From assembly GCF_902706225.1 (NCBI RefSeq), contig NZ_CACSKB010000005.1:61429-125428 (forward strand): DNA of 64,000 bases, given 5' to 3'. The notes beneath the pieces were generated by a model. It was not told the DNA's origin and did no database searches. It saw only the letters and a program-made list of their open reading frames with translations. Of the stretch, positions 13,448 to 25,851 are shown piece by piece (within the stretch, counting starts at the first letter, position 1; each line of letters starts with the position of its first letter). Both the position numbers and the translations under genes were made by a program. Source of the stretch: Microbacterium sp. 18062 (lineage in GTDB: Bacteria; Actinomycetota; Actinomycetes; Actinomycetales; Microbacteriaceae).

Positions 13448-14388
13448 GCGGGGGCTCCCCCTGCCGTGCGCGGCGGGCGCGCGTCGGGTCCCCGCCATCC
13501 GGTGACCGGAAGACGGAACTTCTCGACGAGGCGGTCGGTGAACGCCGGCGGATGGAGGCGTGCCAGGCGCACCGGTCGGGTCGAACGGCGGATGACGACA
13601 CGTGCGCCCGGCGGCAGCTCGTGGGATCGTCTGCCGTCGCACCAGAGGATGCCGGTCCCGTTCGTGCGGGCCAGCACCTCGATCGCGACCGAGGTCTCCG
13701 GGCCGACGACGAGCGGCTTGGCGAACAGGGCGTGCGCCGACAGCGGGACGACCGCCATAGCCTCCACCGTGGGCCAGATGACCGGGCCGCCGGCGGAGAA
13801 GTTGTAGGCGGTCGAGCCGGTCGGGGTGGAGACCACGACGCCGTCGCAGCCGAAGCTCGAGAGCGGGCGGCCATCGACCTCGATCACGACCTCCAGCATC
13901 CGCTCGCGGCTCGCCTTCTCGACGGTCGCCTCGTTGAGCGCCCAGGTCTCGTAGATGACGGCGCCCGAGACGTCCTTGACCCGTACCGCGAGGGCGAGAC
14001 GCTCCTCCACGCGGTAGTCACGGGCGATGACGCGGGCGACGGCCTCGTCCATGTCGTCGCGCTCGCTCTCGGCGAGGAACCCGACGTGGCCGAGATTGAT
14101 GCCGAGGACCGGTGCCGTGCCACCGCGCACCAGCTCCGCGGCGCGCAGGATCGTGCCGTCTCCGCCCAGGACGATCGCCAGCTCGATGTCGGCGAGGGGC
14201 ACATCCACGCCCAGCGCCGGCAGGTCGGCGCAGACCGGCAGCACCTCGACGAGCTCGGCCTGGTCGTCCTCGGCCAGCACGGGGACCGCGCCCGCGGCGC
14301 GAAGCGCCTGGATGACGCGGTGCGCGGCCTCGACGGTCTCGTCACGGCGCGCGTGCGCGACCACGAGGATGTGGCGTTCGCCGGTCAT
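13444..14388 (-). CDS. nadK: NAD kinase
   Basis: It phosphorylates NAD to NADP. The 314-residue protein has the catalytic GGDGT motif at 75-79, the LNE motif (WALNEATVEK), and the glycine-rich substrate region DGVVVSTPTGSTAYNFSAGGP. The ATG chosen gives MTGERHILVVAH, immediately before the first strand, and overlaps tlyA as ATGA. The longer upstream reading lies in tlyA and is not conserved. C-terminal residues after about 290 are low complexity. Confidence 0.96.
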
Positions 14389-15185
14389 CGCACTCCCGTC
14401 AGCTCGATCACGGTGCTCTCCCATTCTGTCGGAATGCCGCCCCCGTGACGGCCGAGATGCACCACGTACTCGCTGTTGCCGTGCGTCCCCACGATCGGAG
14501 AGCCGATCAGGCCCCGGGTTCGAAGCCCGAGATCCCACGCCCTCCACAGCACTCTCGACACGGCGTCCGCGCGCAGCGCCGCGTCGGTGACGAGGCCTCC
14601 GCGCACCGCTGTGCGACCGACCTCGAACTGCGGCTTGATCAGCAGGACGACGTCTGTGTCTTCGGCGACGATCTCCCCGACCGACGGCAGGACGAGCTCG
14701 AGGGAGATGAACGACAGGTCGCCGGTCACGATCGAGGGCGCGAACGGCCGACCGGCGACCTCGGCGAGCGACCGCGCGGTCATGAACCGCACGTTGAAGC
14801 CCTCGACCGCGATCACCCCGGGATCCTCCGCCACCGGCGCGGCGAGCTGCCCATGACCGACGTCGACCGCCAGCACCGGATCGGCGCCGCGTTCGCGCAG
14901 CACCTGGGTGAAGCCGCCCGTCGACGCCCCCATGTCGAGAGCCGCGCGCCCGGCGGCGTCGATCCCGAAGGCATCGAGAGCGGCGATCAGCTTATGCGCG
15001 GCGCGGCTGACGTAGTGGTCGGCCCCGTCGAGCTCGATCAGGGTCCCGGCGTCCACCGGGAACGACGGCTTCACCACCGGACGCCCGTCCACCCGCACCA
15101 GTCCGTCGGCGATGACCCCGGCGGCGTGGGTGCGGGAGCGGGCGAGTCCGCGTGCGGCGAGCTCCGCGTCCAGTCGCGGGGTCAT
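14385..15185 (-). CDS. tlyA: TlyA family rRNA (cytidine-2'-O)-methyltransferase
   Basis: TlyA methylates ribose at C1409 of 16S and C1920 of 23S rRNA in mycobacteria, and its loss gives capreomycin resistance there. The 266-residue protein has an N-terminal S4 domain (RLDAELAARGLARSRTHAAGVI) and an FtsJ-like SAM domain with LDMGASTGGFTQVLRERGA and the VTGDLSFISLELVLPSV segment. The start ATG overlaps the stop of the small upstream ORF as ATGA. The haemolysin label often attached to this family is historical. Confidence 0.94.
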   Translation of the reverse strand: MTPRLDAELAARGLARSRTHAAGVIADGLVRVDGRPVVKPSFPVDAGTLIELDGADHYVSRAAHKLIAALDAFGIDAAGRAALDMGASTGGFTQVLRERGADPVLAVDVGHGQLAAPVAEDPGVIAVEGFNVRFMTARSLAEVAGRPFAPSIVTGDLSFISLELVLPSVGEIVAEDTDVVLLIKPQFEVGRTAVRGGLVTDAALRADAVSRVLWRAWDLGLRTRGLIGSPIVGTHGNSEYVVHLGRHGGGIPTEWESTVIELTGVR

Positions 15186-15346
15186 GCCGAGGGCGGACCC
15201 GACTCGAGCTGGCGGGCGAGGTCGTCGAGCAGCGCGGCGTATGCGCTCGCTCGGGCGGCGAGCGGCTGCTGCTCGATCACCTCGAGGGTGGGCAGCAGGT
15301 CGTCGGCGCCGGTGGGCTCCGCCGCATCCGGGTCATCGCGGTCCAT
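15182..15346 (-). CDS. Small acidic hypothetical protein, 54 residues
   Basis: A short reading frame from ATG at 15346 to TGA, whose TGA overlaps the tlyA start as ATGA. The product is acidic and helical in appearance (MDRDDPDAAEPTGADDLLPT at its start, then ARASAYAALLDDLARQLES). It fills the gap between the HAD gene and tlyA with little spare sequence on either side, and the coupled overlap is the same as the other joints in this run. No function is recognised. Support is positional and compositional only. Confidence 0.72.
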   Translation of the reverse strand: MDRDDPDAAEPTGADDLLPTLEVIEQQPLAARASAYAALLDDLARQLESGPPSA

Positions 15347-15386
15347 GCCCCCCAGGATACGGCCGAGCCGACCCGAACCGGGGAGG

Positions 15387-16415
15387 TCAGGGCCGGTGGA
15401 AAGGATCGGCGTAGAGCTCCTCGGGAACCCGGAAGCCGAAGATCGCGCGGCCCGTCGCCCAGATGGCGGCGGTGCCGGCGCGGACGAGATCGATGGGACG
15501 GTCGCCGGCCTCGAGGATGCGGACGTCCGCGCCCTCGATCGCCACCCGGGCGTCCCGGACGATCGTGACGTCGCCCTTGACCCGCGTCACGGGGTACGGC
15601 TCGTGGAGCTCGCGGAGATCGCCCAGGACGAAATCGGGGCGGGAGCTCGACGGGGCCGCCAGCAGATGCTTCGGACGGTCGATGCCGGTGAGCACGAGCG
15701 CGGAACGGATGCCGGCGGCCTGCGCCCCGGCGATGTCGGTGTCGAGCCGATCGCCGATGAACAGCGGGGCGCGCGCTCCGAAACGCGCCACCGCCTCCTC
15801 GAAGATCGGCGTCTCGGGCTTTCCGGCCACCGTGGCGAGCCGCCCGACGGCCGTGTGCACAGCAGACACCAGGGTGCCGTTGCCCGGCGCGATCCCGCGC
15901 GCCTGAGGGATGGTCCAGTCGGTGTTGGTGGCTATCCACGGGATGCCGCCCGCGTCCTCGGGCACCTTCAGCGCATAGGCGGCCTCGGCGAGGTCGGACC
16001 AGCCGACGTGCGGCGCGAATCCCTGGACGACCGCGGCGGGCGCGTCGTCCGCGCTGCGGGTCACGACGTAACCGGCCTTCTCGAGCTCGACGACGAGTCC
16101 TTCGCCGCCGACGACGAGGATCGTCGCCCCGGGCGCGACGCGTGCGCGCAGGAGGCGCATCGCGGCCTGCGGGCTCGTCACGATGTCGGACGGCTCGACC
16201 CGCAGCCCCAGCTCGGTCAGATGCGCGGCGACGGTGGCGTCGGTGCGGGACGCGTTGTTCGTGATGAAGCCGACCCGCCGGGTGCCGGCGACCCTGTTCA
16301 GGCTCTCGACCGCGTGGGGCAGTGCACCCGCGCCGGCGTACACGACGCCGTCGAGGTCCGCGAGAACAGTGTCGACGTCGTCGAGCGGAGAGGTGCCGCG
16401 CGAGAACAGGGCCAT
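15387..16415 (-). CDS. HAD-superfamily IIA phosphatase (NagD-like)
   Basis: A hydrolase related to NagD and phosphoglycolate/p-nitrophenyl phosphatases, 342 residues. The HAD motif I is DLDG with D20 and D22, motif II is FITNNASRT, and motif IV is FIGDRLDTDIAGAQAAG; the cap region between them is the IIA type. The ATG overlaps the TGA of the preceding gene by one base (TGATG). In Actinobacteria this gene commonly sits between a TPR-like protein and tlyA; the substrate is unknown. Confidence 0.9.
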   Translation of the reverse strand: MALFSRGTSPLDDVDTVLADLDGVVYAGAGALPHAVESLNRVAGTRRVGFITNNASRTDATVAAHLTELGLRVEPSDIVTSPQAAMRLLRARVAPGATILVVGGEGLVVELEKAGYVVTRSADDAPAAVVQGFAPHVGWSDLAEAAYALKVPEDAGGIPWIATNTDWTIPQARGIAPGNGTLVSAVHTAVGRLATVAGKPETPIFEEAVARFGARAPLFIGDRLDTDIAGAQAAGIRSALVLTGIDRPKHLLAAPSSSRPDFVLGDLRELHEPYPVTRVKGDVTIVRDARVAIEGADVRILEAGDRPIDLVRAGTAAIWATGRAIFGFRVPEELYADPFHRP

Positions 16416-17755
16416 CAGGCGTCGTCCCCCGGAGCGTCGTCCTCGACGAGCTCCTCGACGACGAGGATCTCCTCGTCGGTCCCGCCGGCGGCCTCGTCGA
16501 GCGCCTCCGCCGCGACCACCGCCCGATGATGCCACTCCGCCGCCTCGTCGTCGCGCCCGAGCTCCTCGAGGACCGTCGCCCGCGCCTGGAACAGCGACGG
16601 GCTCCAGTCGAACGCACGATCCGGGTCGAGCTCGGGGATGTCGAGCTCGGTGAGCGCGCGATCGGGGTCGCCGAGATCGAGCCGGGCGCCCGACAGAGCG
16701 ATCGCGAGCTCGATGCGCGTGGCCGTCGGCAACGTGGACCGGTCGACGGCGCGGCCCTCCTCGAGGGCCCGGTCGGGACGTCCGACGCCGCGCTCGCTGT
16801 CGACGATCAGCGCGATCTGGTCGTCGCTGCCGGAGATGCGGCGGTACGTGCGCAGTTCGCGCAGCGCCAGGGCGTAGTCGCCCTGTGCGTACGCGGTGAT
16901 CGCCACGGTCTCGCGGACGACGGCGACACGGCCGGCGCGACGGGATGCGGCCAGCGCGTGCGCATGGGCGCGCTCGGGGTCCTCGTCGATGAGTCGAGCC
17001 GCCATCGCGAGATGACGGGCGACCGCCTCGGCGTTCTCCTTGCTCAGCGTCTTCAGCTCGTTCCGTGCGCTCGGATGCAGATCCTTCGCAGTGATCTCGT
17101 CGGGCAGCTCGGGATCGGCGGACTTGGCGGCGCGGACGTCCGCGTCCTGCGGCGGGCGCGAGCCGCGCCCCTCTCCCCCGCGGAAGCCGCCCTGACGGTA
17201 TCCGCCGCGGTCGGACGAGTCGCCCGACCGCGGGCGATAGGGACGATCACCGGAGCCGGCGCCATCCTTCCGCGGCCGGTACGGACGATCACCCGACCCG
17301 CCGCCTGCGTCCCGCGGACGATACGGACGCTCACCTGAGCCGGAGCCCTCGACACGAGACCGGTAGGGACGATCACCCGACCCCGCGCCATCCTTCCGCG
17401 GCCGGTAGGGACGATCACCCGAGCCAGAACCCGCATTCCGCGGACGGTATGGACGCTCACCGGAACCGGAACCCTCGCTGCGCGGACGGTACGGACGCTC
17501 ACCGGAACCGGAACCGTCCTTGCGTGGACGATGAGGACGATCCCCGGAGCCCTCGGTGCGGGGCTGATACGGACGATCGCCCGGTGCGCCGTCGCCGGAG
17601 CGGCGGGGTCGGTCGCCACGCGCACGATCGGGTCGATCTCCGCGCCCGGAGGGGTTGCCCGAACGATCAGAACCACCGGAGCGCGGCGGACGCCGCGCGC
17701 CCCCGGAGCGTCGACCGTCGTCGTCGCCCTGCTTCTCGCGGTCGTTCTCCGACAT
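16415..17755 (-). CDS. TPR-like protein with a long Arg/Gly/Pro repeat N-terminus
   Basis: A 446-residue protein in two parts. Residues 1-200 are disordered and highly charged: after an acidic start come about eight copies of a 14-residue unit of the form GERPYRPRxxGSGS (59-180). Residues about 215-430 are helical, with repeated Ala/Leu/Arg patterns (ARHLAMAARLIDEDPERAHAHALAASRRAG, ITAYAQGDYALALRELRTYRR) like tetratricopeptide helices; the C-terminus is acidic. No enzyme motif is visible. The RGG-like tail suggests RNA or rRNA binding, but that is inference. It overlaps the HAD gene by one base and is the first gene downstream of the rrn terminator. Confidence 0.82.
   Translation of the reverse strand: MSENDREKQGDDDGRRSGGARRPPRSGGSDRSGNPSGRGDRPDRARGDRPRRSGDGAPGDRPYQPRTEGSGDRPHRPRKDGSGSGERPYRPRSEGSGSGERPYRPRNAGSGSGDRPYRPRKDGAGSGDRPYRSRVEGSGSGERPYRPRDAGGGSGDRPYRPRKDGAGSGDRPYRPRSGDSSDRGGYRQGGFRGGEGRGSRPPQDADVRAAKSADPELPDEITAKDLHPSARNELKTLSKENAEAVARHLAMAARLIDEDPERAHAHALAASRRAGRVAVVRETVAITAYAQGDYALALRELRTYRRISGSDDQIALIVDSERGVGRPDRALEEGRAVDRSTLPTATRIELAIALSGARLDLGDPDRALTELDIPELDPDRAFDWSPSLFQARATVLEELGRDDEAAEWHHRAVVAAEALDEAAGGTDEEILVVEELVEDDAPGDDA
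17216..17581 (-). repeat. Tandem 42-bp imperfect repeat coding for RPYRPR units
   Basis: About eight degenerate 42-bp units inside the TPR-like gene. Each encodes G-(E/D)-RPYRPR followed by two variable residues and GSGS or GAGS. Several non-adjacent units are nearly identical at DNA level, which suggests unequal exchange or slippage. Confidence 0.88.
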
Positions 17756-17789
17756 GTCTTCTCCTGCGTTCGATTCGTGCCGGTAATGC

Positions 17790-17823
17790 AGAAATGGCCA
17801 CCCATCGTTGGGTGGCCATTTCT
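17790..17823 (-). terminator. Factor-independent terminator of the rrn operon
   Basis: A perfect 15-bp inverted repeat (AGAAATGGCCACCCA and its complement) around a 4-nt loop lies just past the 3' end of 5S rRNA. The arms end in TTTCT on the exit side. It sits between the rrn operon and the TPR-like gene, so the latter needs its own promoter or read-through. Confidence 0.88.
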
Positions 17824-17836
17824 GGTGTGAAAAGAA

Positions 17837-17954
17837 GTCCGGCGGTGTCCTACTCTCCCACAGGGTCCCCCCTGCAGTACCATCGGCGCTGAGAGGCTTA
17901 GCTTCCGGGTTCGGAATGTGACCGGGCGTTTCCCTCTCGCTATGGCCGCCGAAA
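17837..17954 (-). rRNA. rrf: 5S ribosomal RNA
   Basis: On the minus strand the sequence begins GTTTCGGCGGCCATAGCG and ends GGACACCGCCGGAC, whose ends pair as the 5S terminal stem. Internal segments CGGAAGCTAAGC and GATGGTACTGC are the conserved 5S loops. Length is about 118 nt; the termini are estimated. Confidence 0.95.
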
Positions 17955-18000
17955 CACTATTGATGTTTCAGTCAGCACCACAACAATAAGTTGTTGGTGC

Positions 18001-18038
18001 GGTTCTCGACCGTACATCGAGAACCACTCAGTGGACGC
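18001..18038 (-). other. 23S-5S spacer: hairpin and downstream arm of the 23S processing stem
   Basis: A perfect 9-bp hairpin (GGTTCTCGA, 7-nt loop) spans 18001-18025. Overlapping it, 18019-18038 is complementary in 18 of 20 positions to 21273-21292 in the 16S-23S spacer. The two would pair in the precursor and close the 23S loop, as RNase III processing stems do. The hairpin and the long stem share bases, so they are alternative folds. Confidence 0.75.
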
Positions 18039-18058
18039 AAGCACCAGAAACGGTGTGT

Positions 18059-21158
<3,100 letters not shown>

Positions 21159-21272
21159 ATCACATGAGTTTCATCAAAGAATCGGTTCGGACAAAGTCCG
21201 ACTCGAAATTGACTAATGATCTTTAAGATCATCTATACGAAACGACCAAAAAAGATCGTCTCGAAGATGCTC

Positions 21273-21292
21273 GCGTCCACTGTGTAGTTCTC
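21273..21292 (-). other. Upstream arm of 23S rRNA processing stem
   Basis: On the transcript this arm reads GAGAACTACACAGTGGACGC and pairs with 18019-18038 beyond the 23S 3' end, with two mismatches in 20. The adjoining TTTGAGAACT resembles the boxA antitermination element of rrn leaders. Confidence 0.75.
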
Positions 21293-21395
21293 AAAGTACG
21301 GGCGGTACCCACCCCCATCCCCAGCACACAGCCAGAAACAGAAAGCAGGCCCAGAAGCCCCAGCCACCACCTTCATGGTGCCCGGTCCCTCAGGA

Positions 21396-21410
21396 CCCAA
21401 CAGCGTGCAC
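21396..21410 (-). other. Downstream arm of 16S rRNA processing stem
   Basis: The transcript reads GTGCACGCTGTTGGG here and is complementary, apart from the last bases, to the leader segment at 23271-23285. Together they bracket 16S rRNA as an RNase III-type stem. Confidence 0.72.
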
Positions 21411-21576
21411 GCACCAGCAACCTCACCCCGAACCGTTCCCCCCGCGCAAAAACGCGACGTACTAGCTCCGAAGATCACCCACCGGCACCTCGTCAAACGT
21501 TCCACCCATGAGCAAACCAGCGAGCCACATTCGGACTCGACCTGGCGCCTGGACACCCCAAAGAGTGCCAGAAGCT

Positions 21577-23103
<1,527 letters not shown>

Positions 23104-23260
23104 AAAGAAAAAAGCCACAAACGATCGGAAAAAGACCGAAAGCAGCGAGTTCGAACTGACCAAATGAATATCAAACTGACTATCCGTTGCCGACCCGAAG
23201 ATCGGACTTTGATCCAAAGGAATCTCACCGATCAGAAAAACTGACCGCGAGGTAATTTGG

Positions 23261-23294
23261 CATTTGACAAGTGCACGCTGTTGAGTTCTCAAAG
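23261..23294 (-). promoter_or_regulatory. rrn leader boxA-like element and upstream arm of 16S processing stem
   Basis: The transcript reads TTTGAGAACTCAACAGCGTG and continues CACTTGTC. The first ten bases resemble actinobacterial boxA antitermination sites and nearly repeat the spacer copy before 23S. Positions 23271-23285 pair with 21396-21410 in the spacer. Confidence 0.7.
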
Positions 23295-23349
23295 ATCGGA
23301 CGCACCCACAAGCCAGTCATCACAACCGAACCCACAGGGCAACTTCACT

Positions 23350-23377
23350 ATCATACCCGACTCGTTCGCTATATCAA
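23350..23377 (-). promoter_or_regulatory. rrn promoter, proximal
   Basis: The minus strand reads TTGATA, 16 nt, TATGAT, a near-consensus sigma-70-type promoter about 250 nt upstream of 16S rRNA and just ahead of the leader boxA region. Confidence 0.78.
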
Positions 23378-23442
23378 ATCGGCGCGTCGCTCCCGTGACA
23401 GGAGCAGTGGGACACGATCTGACTCCGAGGAGCCGGGTCCCC

Positions 23443-23472
23443 ATCCTACCCGCCGAAGCGGCTCACTCTCAA
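23443..23472 (-). promoter_or_regulatory. rrn promoter, middle
   Basis: The minus strand reads TTGAGA, 18 nt, TAGGAT, about 95 bp upstream of the proximal promoter. Tandem promoters are usual for rrn operons; activity is inferred. Confidence 0.6.
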
Positions 23473-23558
23473 GGAGTGTCGTAGAAGTGGGGGCGTTCTC
23501 CGCTTGAGGGGGCCCGGCCTTCCGGCCTTCGCTCTTCCCTGTGGGGCGAACGAGTAAG

Positions 23559-23587
23559 AATCTACGTGCCTTCCGCGGTTCGGGCAA
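23559..23587 (-). promoter_or_regulatory. rrn promoter, distal
   Basis: The minus strand reads TTGCCC, 17 nt, TAGATT. It lies between the CoA-transferase start and the middle promoter. The -35 is poor, so this is the weakest of the three. The surrounding 23105-23695 region has no gene: it holds these promoters, the leader and a GC-rich hairpin GGCCGGAAGGCC near 23520. Confidence 0.45.
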
Positions 23588-23695
23588 ATCACGTGTGCAT
23601 CCCGGGCATGTCGCACCGCTTCCCGCAGGATGCGGGCGTCCGCTGGTGGTGCGCCTGCGCTGGCGTTCCTCGGGGTCTGCTCCTACGCTCGTGCC

Positions 23696-25051
23696 ATGGG
23701 CGACGACCCCGTTCGCGCGGCGGGTCCTCTGCTGGCCCGGCTCTGGCGCGACCTCGGGGTCGATCCGGCGACCCTGCCCCGCGTGGAGCCGGCGCGGCGC
23801 CCGGTCCCCCTCCCCTCGCGCACCGATGTCGCGACGCTCTCGTGGGGCGCCGTGTCCGCGGCATCCCTCGCCGCCGCGTCGCTCGCCGGCCGATCGGCGG
23901 CGACTCCCGACCCGGATCGTGTCGCGTCGGCGTACACGGGCGAGCGGCATGCTCTGTGGGAGGGCAGCCGCCCTGATGCGTTCGCCCCGCTGTCCGGCTT
24001 CTTCCGGTGCGCCGACGGCTGGGTCCGCACGCACGGGAACTACCCCCACCACGCCGCGGCCCTCCGCCGGACGCTCGGCGTCCCGGTCGGCGCCGGCAGG
24101 GACGAGGTGGCCGACGCGCTGCTCCTTCGACCCGCCGATGCGATCGCGCGCGACGTCACCGCCGCCGGCGGGCTCTGCGTTCCGGTCGCCGCAGAGGATC
24201 GCTCGGAGGACACGCGGCTTCGCGCGTCGCCCCTCGTCCGCGTGACCCGGCTCGGCGCCGCGGCGCCGGCTCCACGTGCGGACGCGACCGCCGACGCACC
24301 GCTGCGCGGCACCCGCATCCTCGATCTCACCCGCGTGATCGCAGGTCCGCTGGCGACGCAGACGCTCGCGCTGCTCGGTGCTGAGGTGCTGCGGATCGAC
24401 CCGCCGTCGCTGCCCGAGCTCCCCCTGCAGCACCTCGTCCTCGGGCACGGCAAGCGCTCCGCGCTGCTCGATCTCACCCGCGGAGAGCCCCGCGCACGGT
24501 TCGAGCGGCTGCTCGCGGGCGCCGACGTCATGCTCCTCGGCTACCGGCCGGCCGCCCTCGACCGGCTCGGTCTGTCTGCCGGTCGGATCGCCGAGCGGCG
24601 GCCCGGCATCGTCGTGGCACAGCTGTCGGCATGGGGCGACGCCGATCGACGGGGCTTCGACAGCCTGGTCCAGGCGCGCTCCGGCCTCGCCCGGGTCGAG
24701 TCGTCCGACGGCGAGACGCCGGGCGCGCTCCCCGCACAGGCGCTCGACCACACGGCCGGGTATCTTCTCGCGACCGCGGTCATGACGCTCCTCGCCCGCC
24801 GGGCGGCCGAGGGCGGCTCCTGGCTCGCGGAGACGTCGCTGCGCCGCGTCGCGGCAGAGCTGCTCGGCACGCCCCGGACACCCTCGCCCGTGCCGGCCGG
24901 CGGCTTCGACCCCGCCCCGCATCTCCAGTCGTTCGAGGTCGCCGGATCCGCCCTCGTCACCGTCCGCCCCGCGATCGCCTACGCGGGAGCGCCGAGTCTC
25001 TTCGCGTCGCCGCGGCCGTGGGGCGGCGACGCGGCCGAATGGGCGCCGTGA
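23696..25051 (+). CDS. CoA-transferase family III (CaiB/BaiF) protein
   Basis: Type III CoA-transferases and related racemases move CoA between carboxylic acids. The 451-residue protein has the conserved core GTRILDLTRVIAGPLATQTLALLGAEVLRID from about residue 204, then VLGHGKRSALLDL, and the segment LDHTAGYLLA with D351 in the position of the catalytic aspartate. The N-terminal 200 residues are a degenerate-looking first half, as in two-lobed members. The ATG follows TACGCT by 6 nt, which suggests a leaderless transcript and rules out the longer in-frame start. The substrate is unknown. It is divergent from the rrn operon and stands alone. Confidence 0.85.
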   Translation: MGDDPVRAAGPLLARLWRDLGVDPATLPRVEPARRPVPLPSRTDVATLSWGAVSAASLAAASLAGRSAATPDPDRVASAYTGERHALWEGSRPDAFAPLSGFFRCADGWVRTHGNYPHHAAALRRTLGVPVGAGRDEVADALLLRPADAIARDVTAAGGLCVPVAAEDRSEDTRLRASPLVRVTRLGAAAPAPRADATADAPLRGTRILDLTRVIAGPLATQTLALLGAEVLRIDPPSLPELPLQHLVLGHGKRSALLDLTRGEPRARFERLLAGADVMLLGYRPAALDRLGLSAGRIAERRPGIVVAQLSAWGDADRRGFDSLVQARSGLARVESSDGETPGALPAQALDHTAGYLLATAVMTLLARRAAEGGSWLAETSLRRVAAELLGTPRTPSPVPAGGFDPAPHLQSFEVAGSALVTVRPAIAYAGAPSLFASPRPWGGDAAEWAP

Positions 25052-25064
25052 CCCGACAAGACGC

Positions 25065-25841
25065 TCAACGCCGCGCTCGCGCCACCTGCGTCGCGACGGA
25101 GAGCATCAGGGTGAGCACACCCCACGCGGCGCACGCGGGCGGCAGCGCGCGGTACGCGAGATGGGCGACCGTGAACCCGTCTGTCAGCGGTCCGTAGGCC
25201 GCCAGTCCCACGATCCAGGCGAGCGCCAGAGCGAGCGGGAGCGACAGCCACCAGGCGAGTCGAACGGTGTCGGGCAGGACCCGCCGTACCGGCACGGCGC
25301 CCCGGCCGCGGACCCATAGCAGCGCCCAGATCGCCAGCACCGCGAGACCGATGGCGCTCGAGCCGTGCTGCACCCACTTGTACCCGACCAGTGGCCCCCA
25401 TCGCTCGTCCAGGAGCGGGACGAGCTCCGTCCCGAGCCGGCCCTCGTGGGCGAAGGCGTCCCAGAGCACATGGCTCGCCACACCGATCGCGAGGGATGCG
25501 ACCAGCAGCGCGGCTGAACGCCATCCGCCGAGGAGCGTCTCCCGCCAGCCCGCTGCCGCTCTCGCGTCCCACGACACCGGCAGCCGCGCCGCGAGGGCAC
25601 GCGGCGAGAGCTCGCGCACCGCCGGGCGGAGCACGCAGCGCCACACCAGCAACAGGCCGAGCGCCAGCACGATCGTCGCCGGCAGCCAGCGAAGATCGTG
25701 CGTGCCGACGTACGAGAGCGGCGTGCCGCGCACGAACAGCGGCAGGTCCGGCGTCATCGCCCCCACGGCGATCGCCGCGGCCACGAGCCGCGTGCGCAGG
25801 AACGGCAGCGCGACGATCGCGTGGCTCGGGGTGAACGGCAT
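25065..25841 (-). CDS. DUF4184 family integral membrane protein
   Basis: A 258-residue membrane protein. The N-terminus MPFTPSHAIVALPF and the following AAIAVGAMTPDLPLFV are the family's histidine- and aspartate-bearing signature, recalling YdjM-type membrane-bound hydrolases; LWDAFAHEGRLG adds a further His/Asp pair. About six hydrophobic segments follow. The activity is not established. It lies 10 bp downstream of tyrS on the same strand, so the two may be co-transcribed. Confidence 0.85.
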   Translation of the reverse strand: MPFTPSHAIVALPFLRTRLVAAAIAVGAMTPDLPLFVRGTPLSYVGTHDLRWLPATIVLALGLLLVWRCVLRPAVRELSPRALAARLPVSWDARAAAGWRETLLGGWRSAALLVASLAIGVASHVLWDAFAHEGRLGTELVPLLDERWGPLVGYKWVQHGSSAIGLAVLAIWALLWVRGRGAVPVRRVLPDTVRLAWWLSLPLALALAWIVGLAAYGPLTDGFTVAHLAYRALPPACAAWGVLTLMLSVATQVARARR

Positions 25842-25851
25842 GCGAGCGCGC

